Shown here: in pieces, positions 35,369 through 47,300 of the stretch | Position numbering within the stretch: the first letter of the stretch is position 1 | How the letters are laid out: each line of letters begins with the position of its first letter | From: Hofstenia miamia | Taxonomy: Eukaryota > Xenacoelomorpha > Acoela | Length of the DNA: 64,000 bases | Assembly (NCBI GenBank): GCA_004352715.1 | Contig: SCFE01000067.1 | Span: forward strand, 538,596 to 602,595 | Reading direction: 5' to 3' | Position numbers and translations under genes: made by a program | The notes under the pieces: model-generated | The model's input: the letters and a program-made list of their open reading frames with translations, nothing else | Told to the model about the DNA's origin: nothing | Database searches by the model: none

Positions 35369-35568
35369 CAATTCGGAGTTCTAATGTTCGAACTCGAGAG
35401 ACGTCTTCATTAGAGGAATAACTCTTCTGAAGTAACAGTGGAACAATCTGTTGCTCCGTGGATCCATTATGCCGAGGGCTGATTCCTTCAGAACGAGCGG
35501 TTTGTATATTAGGAAGTGTTTCGTATTTAGATGTGTAATTCATAGAGGTAGCATAGTAAACTATTAAT
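35369..35568 (-). CDS. Coiled-coil protein (CCDC154-like), exon 1 with start codon
   Basis: The exon has a possible acceptor ATATTTTAG at 35570-35569, then a 25-base leader. The ATG is at 35543-35541 and is the first Met in frame. It encodes 58 residues: a polar, probably disordered head (MNYTSKYETLPNIQTARSEG and onward), then VSRVRTLELRI, where the coiled coil starts. The donor GTGAGA is at 35368 in phase 1, matching exon 2. Known CCDC154-like proteins are long coiled coils of unclear role. The five exons give about 254 residues, with the C-terminus missing. The acceptor suggests a non-coding exon further right, possibly beyond the LINE. Confidence 0.6.
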
Positions 35569-36265
35569 CTAAAATATTTCATATATCAATATGAATTTAC
35601 TTCTCAAACTTGAATGTGTAATCATAAAACACAACATTAGTTTTGAAACAATTTAATAAAATAAATTATTTAAGAAACTATACAATTTCCTAAAAATATT
35701 AAATAGAAGCATTAGCCGAAGCGATGTAAAGCATTTATAATTTATGCTTGAAAAAAGGATGTGTATTTTCTTATAAACAATCAGCGAATTTTTATTACAA
35801 GTTCATATGACAAGAGTCTAATAAAAACAACAAAAATATAACTAAAAGCACTGTGATTACCGTAAAGTAATAAATTACACAAAAGGCAGTGGGGTTTCAA
35901 CTGCTGACAATGAAAGTCTCATTAGCCTCCTTTGCAATCATAAATGCTAATCTGAATACTTGAGAGATGAGTAATTAACTGTTTATACATAAAATTGAAA
36001 TGACTGTATGACCAACATGTTAAGAAGGTTTTAAAATTTGACATTCTGAGTTTACCGCAGAAATAGAGGGCAAAACTGACGACAGTTCTTATGTAATTCA
36101 GAGTTTCTGCGTATGATTCTTTCCTCTTCTCGCTGATTTTTTCGGCCAATTTTTTCATAACTTTTGCAGCACCAGGAGCGGCTCCGCCAGAGGAGGCAAA
36201 GATAATGGGGTTGATACTGCTTTGCTCAACCTGACGAATACGCTCTTCGTACTTTCGTTTTTTGA

Positions 36266-37962
36266 TAGATTCATTATATGCATTGGGACCTTTAATGCTC
36301 TTTGGACACGATTTTCCAAGGGGGTTAAAAACTTTGACATCAAAAAATGTTCTCTCGAAAACAGAACCCCGTAGACCGTTAGTTTTGTTGTTCAGTCGTG
36401 CATAACGTCTTCATGTTAAATGAGTGGTCTTCAGAGGATTCGATCTCCACATCACGGCACACTTCACTTAGTAATTGTGCGAAGGTGTCTCTAATTTTGT
36501 TGTGTCGAACTATGGTATAACCACATTTCGCACAGTGTATTGCGTGACTCAAATTGAACGTTTCACCACATGGACAATGAGATGGTAAGTTTTTGGGTGT
36601 CCAACAATACCGTAAGCACAGGGCGTCAAGAAAATCTCACTTTGAAAGCCAAAAACCATAACGTTCAAGAGGAATTGCGTTGAGCCAGGCAGAAGCCCCC
36701 TTCTCTTGAGATAATAACGCTGCATATCTCTCAGTTGGTGTCATCAATTCTAGTTTCTTTTTCAATTCTTGTATTTGGCCTGATGATTTTACTTTTGCTA
36801 TATCGGACATCATACGTCTTTGGGTGATTTCTGAAGTCAATGGATCCAATGAGTTCAGAGGTTCTGCGACTTGTTTTGACCACTGATACTCGTTTGTGTA
36901 ATCTGACGAATCCTTGATATTGAGACCTCCAAAAGCCTCATGGGGAGGACAAGTTGTCGCCTTTGGCTGTGATTTGGTTCGTCGCGTCCCGTGATGTTAG
37001 GAATAAGGGATTTGTTTATCGTGTCATCAATTTCCTTCAAGTGGCTGGAGAATCCAGGCGTTGGACTCGCAGAGAATGTCATTTTTCCTTGAAGTTCATG
37101 GGTTAGCCAGGCANTAGATTCATTATATGCATTGGGACCTTTAATGCTCTTTGGACACGATTTTCCAAGGGGGTTAAAAACTTTGACATCAAAAAATGTT
37201 CTCTCGAAAACAGAACCCCGTAGACCGTTAGTTTTGTTGTTCAGTCGTGCATAACGTCTTCATGTTAAATGAGTGGTCTTCAGAGGATTCGATCTCCACA
37301 TCACGGCACACTTCACTTAGTAATTGTGCGAAGGTGTCTCTAATTTTGTTGTGTCGAACTATGGTATAACCACATTTCGCACAGTGTATTACGTGACTCA
37401 AATTGAACGTTTCACCACATGGACAATGAGATGGTAAGTTTTTGGGTGTCCAACAATACCGTAAGCACAGGGCGTCAAGAAAATCTCACTTTGAAAGCCA
37501 AAAACCATAACGTTCAAGAGGAATTGCGTTGAGCCAGGCAGAAGCCCCCTTCTCTTGAGATAATAACGCTGCATATCTCTCAGTTGGTGTCATCAATTCT
37601 AGTTTCTTTTTCAATTCTTGTATTTGGCCTGATGATTTTACTTTTGCTATATCGGACATCATACGTCTTTGGGTGATTTCTGAAGTCAATGGATCCAATG
37701 AGTTCAGAGGTTCTGCGACTTGTTTTGACCACTGATACTCGTTTGTGTAATCTGACGAATCCTTGATATTGAGACCTCCAAAAGCCTCATGGGGAGGACA
37801 AGTTGTCGCCTTTGGCTGTGATTTGGTTCGTCGCGTCCCGTGATGTTAGGAATAAGGGATTTGTTTATCGTGTCATCAATTTCCTTCAAGTGGCTGGAGA
37901 ATCCAGGCGTTGGACTCGCAGAGAATGTCATTTTTCCTTGAAGTTCATGGGTTAGCCAGGCA
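36266..37962. repeat. 848 bp direct duplication around a single N (within the LINE)
   Basis: Bases 36266-37113 and 37115-37962 are the same sequence, starting TAGATTCATTATATGC and ending CCAGGCA. I found one difference, G against A in TTGCGTGACTC / TTACGTGACTC. The single N at 37114 joins them. The element reads through normally if one copy is ignored. Confidence 0.85.
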
Positions 37963-39622
37963 AAACTAGCATGTGGGGAAGATCTCGCAAACTCTGCCAG
38001 TTTTTTAAATTGTATTTTTCTGATTTTTTCGGTGAAATGCGTTACATATATCTCACTCCCAATCACGGAGCCAAGCACTCTTGTGGCACAGTTAACTTCG
38101 TCTTAACTAGCTACAAAGATATCTCTTGCCTTCGCAATGAGATGCGGCTTAGTGATAATCTGGCACTTTGGGGCGTTCACGAAGTATCCGTATTTGGGGC
38201 CAATTGTCTCTAGCGAACAGAATAGTTCATGAAGTGCCTCCAGGGAACCTGCAACGTTTCCATCGTTCGGCATACCATCTCTGTGTGACTTTGGCTGATT
38301 CTACAGCTTTGATCATAGGTATTGTCGCAACGCCATACATGGCCATGGCTAGGGGGTCCCCTTGAGTGGTTCCTTCTTCGGACCAAAGAGTGGTTCTATT
38401 AACATAGAGTGGTGCTGGGGCAGAGTATGAATTATTTACAGCGTGTTCTAGGGACGGGCAAAGGAATGATAGATTTTTTAGTGCCAGTTGTCGATTTAGC
38501 ATGTTAAATGCATTCTTTGCATCGATGAGGAGAATAGCTTCGCATTCGTCTTTAGTAAATTCTTCTCAGCGAATGGATTGCAAATTCGATTCCTCCTTTT
38601 TGCCCTAGGCAGAATTGCGTCTTTCTTCCAATATGTTTCAAGTCATTGGTGATACATCCAACGATGGTGCGGCCTACTATTCGCCGAATCATTTCCCCTA
38701 AACCTATTGGACGAACTCCGGGTCATTTATCGAATGGAATAAGTCTACAAGCATTGTATGGGGAGAGATATTCTGGTTCTATTGTTTCTGTGGCTAGTCG
38801 ACGGGAAAGGGCCGCAATTGTCTTGCAAAGATCGATGGAAGCATTGTCAAAATTGTTTGCATCCAAGCCGGAGGGACCGTGACTGCCATTCGTCTTAAGA
38901 GCAACTTTCTTGATCATCTTGGCATCAATATGGTCGAATATTGCGGGGTGATATGTCAAACGATCATCTTTTTCACTTTCTACTACAAAATTCTGATCAG
39001 CGGGTTAATGTTTAGGATGTTTTTCGATTAATATATCAAGGACTGTTTTCTCCAATTTTATCGATGATGTTGAGGACGCCTCCTTTTTGTTCGTCTTCTA
39101 GCCGTGAAATGGCGGATGATATCTTTCCAGATGCTACCAGATCATTGAACTCTTTCATTCCTTTTTATTTTGTTTTCCATTTGACATGTGCCTAACTTGT
39201 AACGCTTCGAATTCCTGAAACAGTGAATCAAATTCGCATTTCAGCCATTTACCATTCTCCGTTTTAGAACATTTGTTATAGAGCCGTCGGTTGAATTTTT
39301 GGTCCTAGCCAGGATCAGATGTGGCAGAACTGATACTGCAAGTAGGGCAACATCTGCATGTTCAGTGTTCGCTATCGGTTGTAGCGCCATGTGGATACAT
39401 TTTACGAAACGACGTCCGGTTTTGTTTCTGTAGATGGTTAGAAATTTTGGTGTCCAGTGAACAATATCATTATATATAGTTTGTATTGACATCTTGTGTG
39501 CATCGCTGAACTGTTGCCAGAATGAATCCGGTGTGGTTTATTTGGCTTCGTCCGGGTCAGACGCAGGGTGAGCAGGCCCTACAGAGCACTGGGAGGGGAT
39601 TTCGGGGGTGTTTTGCGGCTGT

Positions 39623-39781
39623 ACAGGTGCTACATTGCCCGTTTTCATCGGTGGTTATGATTTTCTCAAGTGTCATTCCTTTACATTTTCGGTGAATCTA
39701 TTGTTGACCCTTGTTGCATCTAATAGAATAGCCGTTGCTTCGAATAGGCCGGTTGCATTGTCCACATAAACACGTCGCCAT
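39623..39781 (-). pseudogene. Ruined PHD finger at the start of the LINE ORF
   Basis: It starts MATCLCGQCNRPIRSNGYS, then IRC, later IHRKC and finally CSTC. The canonical spacing C-x2-C-x2-W-x-H-x2-C aligns exactly with C-NK-G-QQ-stop-I-H-RK-C. The second Cys is now Gly and the Trp codon is a TAG. PHD fingers read histone tails and occur at the N-terminus of some non-LTR retrotransposon proteins. Here the fold and the frame are both destroyed. Confidence 0.65.
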
Positions 39782-41322
39782 ATCAATTATTAAATCTTAT
39801 AAACCATGCATCCTATTAGCGTCAAAGAAATATCTATATTGTTTGGAATTATAGGACATCTTCATCATAATCATTACTGATATTGCTTAATAGAACATTT
39901 GCATTTTGAATTGCTATTATAAATGTGATTACAGTTGCTGCTTGGAACCATTTTCATGTACTTATTTCTACTTTGCAGAATATTTTCAAAGAAAAACACG
40001 TATAATGTGTATGCTTGAAAAATTGAAATTTACTTATATGTATACGCAAATGATAAAAAATTATAAATATTAATATTTTTTCAATGCATTATTTGTATTA
40101 AATTATTTGTAAATTTCAAATAGTATTTAAAAATATTTACAATTAAATGAAAAATTTGCTGTAAACGTATGCAAATGTTGAGATTATATTCACCAAGGTC
40201 ATCAATTTCATTGGATGCGGTTGCAATACATTAATCCCCTTTGCGATCAATACTGCATGCAATAAAATTTCCATTTTATTCTCAATTGTAATTAGCTTAT
40301 GAAATGAACCAAATAAATATATAATACAAAATGATTTTCTTAATAAAAAACGCGTGAAATATTTCTCACTCTCTTGTTAAATTCCATATTGAGTGTTTAG
40401 TGAAAAACTAATAACGACAGTTGGAAATATATGCGACAGCCAATGATTGATGCAATTCCAGATCTATGTTTTAGGCTAATTGTGCTGAAAGTGAAATTGC
40501 AAAACTAATGTATATGAAGTGTAAAAATTAAAACATTTTCTACAAATCCAATAGGCAGAAAAGATCCAAAAGAGAATTGAGTTCATCGGCATACGCTATT
40601 CATGATAGAAATAACATGAAAAAGAGTTTACATATTAAATAATGGAAGGATATTGGGTGTATGAGGAATTTTTACAATTAAAAATAATTTGCATGTTCAA
40701 ACTGCAAACGCAAGCGTGAAAAGAACTCGTTTGATCAGACTAAGGTGTGTCGTGCTTCATTTTATTCGATAATCCATTGAAAATTAAATGGGCGATTTTT
40801 AAGTATATTAAAACTTAATTTGCAATGCCAAAAAAAATACATAAATCCTTGTGTATAAACTGGTAATAAAAATGGATTTTGATTGAAATCAAATACGAGA
40901 AATTCAATAGTACTCAGATATGCTAAAAATGAAAGAAAATTTGACAATTCATCAGGGAGTTACAAATCACACAAATGAATATTTCAATAATTATTGGGCT
41001 AATGATTAAATCAATCTTATAAATTATATCATGTTAGATCTGAAACGAGAACAGCATAGAAAACTATTAAAATATTATCATATGTTTAAAAAATCATAAA
41101 ATATAAGTATGTCCCATTTAAGCAGCACTTACACTGTCCCGTTATACCTAGTTACAATAATTACACATTTTGTTTAGTATTATTTTGTTTTGTTTTGGTT
41201 ACAATTACAACTGAGCATCTTTTAAATGAAGCAAAATCAATATTTATATGAAGCAATGTGATAATACTATGTCATCTGAAATTTAAAGACACTTGAGTCA
41301 TTCTTTATAATTTTAAGTAGCG
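39782..41322. other. AT-rich intergenic stretch with normal CpG density
   Basis: No gene was seen. The last kilobase contains about 15 CpG dinucleotides, which makes it a useful control for the following tract. Confidence 0.6.
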
Positions 41323-44300
41323 TTTTGGGCAAATTTTAATTTTCTTGATTTAAGGTCAAGTATTGTGTTTCAAGTTTAGTAAAGAAAATTTCAAGTTTGA
41401 TAGATTTTTCTAAAAGTTTCATACAAATAGTCAAGAAAAAATATGGTGAAATGCATAATTTATTTTTTACATTTACTGAAAATCTTGGTTTTGTCTCTAT
41501 TGATATTTATTCATCTATGCTCAAATATAGCACTGTTGTATTTACTGCTACATACTGTGATATTATCCATCTTTCAATTTAAAATATAGTGACAAAATTA
41601 TTTTATGCTTAAATATTTAAGATTGCTTAACAGCAGTAATTATATCAACAAATAAAATAAGTAATCTGATTAGCCTCCAAAATATAATATCTCCTAAGCA
41701 TAAGAAGAATTCTAAGTACTCAAAGCCCTAACTTCATGCATTTTGAATAAAGGAATTGTTGTATTATTGCTTAATGTTAGATCCAACAAGGAAAAATGTT
41801 AATCTTCAATTTCACTTGTGCAGTAATCCACATTGATTTAAATTATACTGATTGATAACCAAGAATAAATATTTAATAACAATAAAAAATAAAGACATTC
41901 AAGAATTTTATTTTAAATAGTATTAAATTTGAAGTTTCCAAGAAATTTTTAGTTGCAAAATTCAAATATTTAGTATAGTACTTAATGGAAATCCTAAGGA
42001 TGTTGCAAATTTCTAATGTCTTAGAAATTTATTTATTATCTTACATTTGAAATTTTCTTATTAATTCCTTTCAAAATTCTATGTTTATATATAAAATATT
42101 ATCCATACCTGTAAATGGTGCACACAACTTGTTTATGCACACAACTTTTAATGTACCTAAAATTGCCATGTATTGTATTACATTATGACATATTAAGCAA
42201 TCAATTAGCTAAACATTTTAATTAAAATATTTGCAAGCTCTTCATGATTTTCTTCAACTGATGCAGTTATTGAATGTATGATACAAAAGTTTCTAGTAGA
42301 TTAATATTCTGCTAGTACTATTACATGATACAATAATGAGTTTCACCTTCTGTAAGTCTCTTCTGTTGATGTTCAAATATGTTTTACTAATCTGAAATTC
42401 ATTCCTGCAATTAAGGGTATTCAATTTTTAACTAAAGCTTAGTATTTTTAGATACTCTAAGACCTGTAGACTTTGAATCTGAGATGTGTGGTCATTAAAA
42501 CAGTTTTTCACAAATTTTAGTTGTAAATTGTGATATTTTTAACATGTTTTTTCCAGAATTTATTATTTATTAAACTAAACTCAATACCTCATTTAAATGC
42601 ACTTGATTTTTCACTAAAGCTTAGAATTTTTAAATCCTCTAAGACCCATAGAATTTGAATCCAAGTTGTGTGCACCTAAAAAATTAACCCACTTTTAACA
42701 AATTGCAGTTAAAATTGTAATGTGCATTTTCTCAATTACAAAATTTATTATTTCAAATTTGGATAGATATCTATATATTTTTGTAATACTTATCAACTCT
42801 GTGGATTCAAAATGACAACATTATGCATTGCTTATGGGTCTTTCAGATTTTTCCAGTACATACTTTGATTTTGTGTTTGCAAACACAGTCTTTTTGTGTA
42901 TATCTTTTGCTTGCATTTCCAAAGATACTATGGCAATTTAGAGTTCAAACCTATTATTAAAGTAGAATTTCATTATAAAGCAATTGTTCCTTTAGTTTTT
43001 GTGTTGTTGACATATTAGAAATTCTTAACATTCATTGACATTTCTAGCCCTAACTCTGTGCATTATCACACATTATTAAAAACAATTATTTTTATAAGTG
43101 TATATATCTTCCTTGATTTGCTGTGCACTTGTATTTATTGAATATGTAGTTTATCTAAACATGATGATTCTCATATGCCTTGCAAATTTATTAGAACACA
43201 CCCAATAGTATTTGATCAAATTAAATAAAATAAATTTTTTGGAAACCTCTTCTAATTATTTGTCATTTACAATTATTTATTGGTTAATTTTTTGAATTGC
43301 TAGCATAGTTGAATTGCTCAAATAATGGAGTGTTGCAACCACATACATGAATTTTTTATATTAAGTGAGTAAAGAATGGAAACCTTTTTTCAGTGTCTGT
43401 AGAGACAACCTATTCATTATTTGTTTGGTATGTTTTGTGAGGAGGTTTGTGATCTTTTATAAATTATGAGCATAGTTAAATATTTTGGTGAAAATTATTT
43501 CATTAATAAACCATATGTACCTCAAAAACTAGGTAACATCTACTACTGTTTGTTCTGTATGAGCCTAATGTGCCTTTGCTTATACTTTCTGATTTGTGGT
43601 GTAATGTAAACACAGCTGTTCACATGTTCAGATGTGAGTTCAAATCTAACCAAATCACTATGCATTAATTTATATTGCAATTGAAATGTATTTAGAATAT
43701 TTCATTCTCTAATGATTTATAGTGTTCCTAATTTGAATAACATCCTTATAGTATTCTAATGCATAAATACTTAACAAAAGAAAGAATCAAAGTAATAGAA
43801 ATTATTTAAAAAATTAGCAACACTAAAGTATGGCTTACTCTTAATGATGAAATACAATTAATCTCAAGCATTCCACAATACAAAACCATATAAGGTTCTA
43901 CAAAGATGCATACTAGAATGGGTGCATGGAATAGATAAAATTAAGAAAAACTAAAAAGAATCATTGTGGCACATCTTGATATAGCAGATACAAAGTACTA
44001 AAGTTAGAGCTTTTGTGTTTAACAAAATAACAGAAAAAAATCAAGTAACCATTACATAGTGAGAAAGTCTGGTTGAGAGACCATATAATAATCTTGTTTA
44101 TCACTCATGTTTTGTGATTGCTAAGTAAGTTGAAAATCTTGAGGAATAGTCATTACATAAACAATGCAAAAACACATTGCAAGCTAAGTAGTAGGGAAAA
44201 TTTGTGAAACAGTAAATTCTAAAATTTGAAAGTATCAAGATGAAAGCTAAGAGCTTGTACTAACTTAGACAGATTGCATATTTTAAATTGTAAAGTCTAA

Positions 44301-47300
44301 GCTGTATATTGTTGCACTGAATTTTTTTTACTTTATCAGACAGTTTCTACCTGTGCTACCTCTCACCCATAGTGGCTAAGTTATCATGCATACAATATCT
44401 CATTGAACTCAGGGACAAAACTCTTAAGAAGGAAAAAATTATTGTGTTGATTTGTTAACCAATTATCATAATGCATGATTCCTTAAAAATGAGTTTCAAG
44501 AATGATGAGAGCACATTGTTAGATTGAGGTATCTAGAGAATAAAGGACAACAAAAGAATCAGAATGTAATGTATTTGCTTTGGTGAGACTGCTTCTAATG
44601 CATTCTAAATAAGACATAATAGTATGGCTTAACTAAATACAACAGTTGTTGACACAATTGAGAATGTTGAATAAAAATATTTTAACAAGAACAAATTTTT
44701 TCACATTCTTGAATTAGGAATATCTTAGCTGTCACAGAATTTATAAATGAGATGAAGAACATTCTTTATTCAATGTAATTACTTACAAATATATATTTTC
44801 TGTTTAGCATTATCAATAGGTAAAGTATTGCAACCTTAGTATAAGAAAATTTTGAAAAATTACTAAGGGAATTGTGTAAATAAAACATTTATGTCAGATT
44901 CCCCACTAAAACTACTTTTGCAGAAAATCATTTTTGATGAAAAGTGATTGCATAGAGAAGAAAACCTGCAAATTTTTAGATATTTTTGTCCATATTTGAA
45001 GAATTTTCAAATTGAATTTAAGACTTGTTACTTGTAGCTTGAACAATGAAATATTTTTTAACAAAACATTTTAAATTTGTAAATTGCAACTAAAGAGAAC
45101 TGTTAGTAACTGAAAAAATTTTGCTCATCTAACAAATTTGAAACATTTTTCAAAAGAGTGAATTTAATTAAAAGAATAAACAGTTTTCTTTATTTTCAAA
45201 CACTTGATTAAAATATTGTTACAGCACAAAATTAAAATGTTTTTGCATTAACATTTCAATATCAGTGAAATACATAACTGCATGCAATATTACTACATTA
45301 TTACTATATTATTACTATATTAAGGAATAAGAGTGTCTTTAAAAACTGTGTGGGAATCATTAGTATTGTATATTGTAGAATCGTGGTTGAGCTTTTACTA
45401 TTCTAGCTGTACTGGGAAACTCAAGAGTTAAGATCAAAGGTTGCAAAGTTTACCATAGCAGAGAGGTACCCACATTCCAACAAAAGAACAAAACATTTGT
45501 GGCTCACTGATTTGCCTAATAAACACAGAAATTCTGTAGAGAACTCCAGCAGTGACCAATTCACACAGCATCATGCTGAAGCCATATCCATGAAGCCAGC
45601 CTTACTTGCCAAGGTGCTAATTGTGTGTCTCAAGTTGTAATTTCTAGCTCAATAAACAATTTATCTCAGAGTTCTATTATCTCAGCTCATGTAAGTAAAT
45701 AATAAACAAAAGGCACATAATTGCTGTGCATTCACATTTGCCAATGGCATAGTATATTTGCAGTGTGTTAATATTATGTGCATGTACAAATCAATCTAAT
45801 AAAAAGCTGTTATTCCCTACACCTAATATGATTCAGGCTGTCTCTGTTAAGGAGCTATTTGGTGCCCCAGACCCAGGGCAGTTTCCTCATGAATTGTTGC
45901 CAGATCTTAAGCAATAGTTATCATAAACAAATCCTTGATGATAAATCTAAAAGGGGTTACTAGATAATAAAAGCAAAAAAAGCTAAATGCAGTTGAAGGA
46001 AGACAAATTTATTGTGCACTATGCTACAGATTTCTCAGATATTTATTACAAAATCTTGTAAATTATTACCTGGATATTAATTACAGTTCTAAACACAATT
46101 TCCCTCACAAAGTTAAAACAAGCAATCTTATGTAATTTAAACCAGGGGGACAAATAATAATTCTATTAAATAACTACACTAAAAAATGTGAACAAATTGA
46201 ATTAAAGAAATTGATACAAATTGATAGCACCTAATCATCAAATAAGGATGTCAAAAAGACATAACACTATTTTCAGAGTGCCAAATAATAAAATCAAAAA
46301 ATAGGGCCCTGAGTGACTCTATAATATAATCTCATACAAAGACATGTAAGACTGCATCCAATATTTATGGCTTTTGCTATTCACTGGATTAAGTAATATA
46401 ACCCAAGTAAATAGGAATGGAGTACTGTATTTAAAAACATTAATTGTTCATTACTAAATTCATTCAAATTTTCCATTTAAATATGATCCCATTAATGATT
46501 TTTCTGTGAAAAAATCAGTGGTAGTGACACTGAGAGAATTAGATTAGAGATCTAGCAAATGGCACCTAATAGACCTCTGATCAAGCATGTTTTAAGCCAT
46601 AAATGAAAAGGCAGTGGAAACTTGAGTGATAATGGTTAAAGAATAATTTCTGCTTGAAGTAATTACTTGTTTTATGGGCACATCTATCAGCAAAAATGTG
46701 AACAATAATGTTGAAGGTTCTTACAAAAATGCATTACTGTGCCTGAAGTAAATGAAAAAATTAACATTTTTCTATGAAAATTGTGATTTGTTAAAAATGT
46801 TTTATATCTATAGGTAATGTTCAGGAAATCATTGGGTCTAGGAATCATGGTAGCAAAAACTAATCTCAACTAGTTCACTTTATATGAATAGATGATCCAT
46901 ACCTATTAATGCATCACAGACAAAGTGATGGCTACAGTAGTGTCTTCACAAGGATTGGAAAATTTGTACAAAATTATGTCTTAATTGGAATGTGATGGAG
47001 TATTGTTTTAAAATGTAAATGAAAAATTAGATATTGCCTAACTTGTGACTACAGTACTTTTATGAGTTATGAGTACTTAATATTTTTGACAAAATATTTA
47101 AGAAATTACAAAGCTATTTAATAATAATGTTCTCACATAAATTTTCTTTGAAAACTTTATTTTGAAGGGGTTTTACACCACTCTATAGCACATAAAATAT
47201 TACACTAGTCCTCAATATCAGAGAGTTCTATCTCACTGACTAGGGAGTATTTACCCTATTGTTTTATTTATTTAAACATTTGCTTAAATTTCTACATCTT

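Larger units (their letters stand above)
36030..39781 (-). mobile_element. Non-LTR retrotransposon: PHD finger, RT, zinc knuckle and endonuclease-like C-terminus
   Basis: Minus-strand order: PHD-type finger (39781-39623); RT start region with GPSGLDANNF and ACRLIPFDK, then GVRPIGLGEMIRRIVG (38890-38650); motif A LLIDAKNAFN (38536-38502); motif B SEEGTTQGDPLAMAMY (38386-38335); motif C WYAD broken by one extra base (38274-38260). Next come a zinc-knuckle HCPCGETFNLSHAIHCAKCG with RHNKIRD, FERTFFDVKVFNP, then KYEERIRQVEQ, FASSGG and SFAL near 36060. I know this architecture from retrotransposons of cnidarians and other invertebrates. The FFDVxVFNP block is probably a restriction-like endonuclease. 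There are many stops and frameshifts. The clade is uncertain. Confidence 0.75.
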
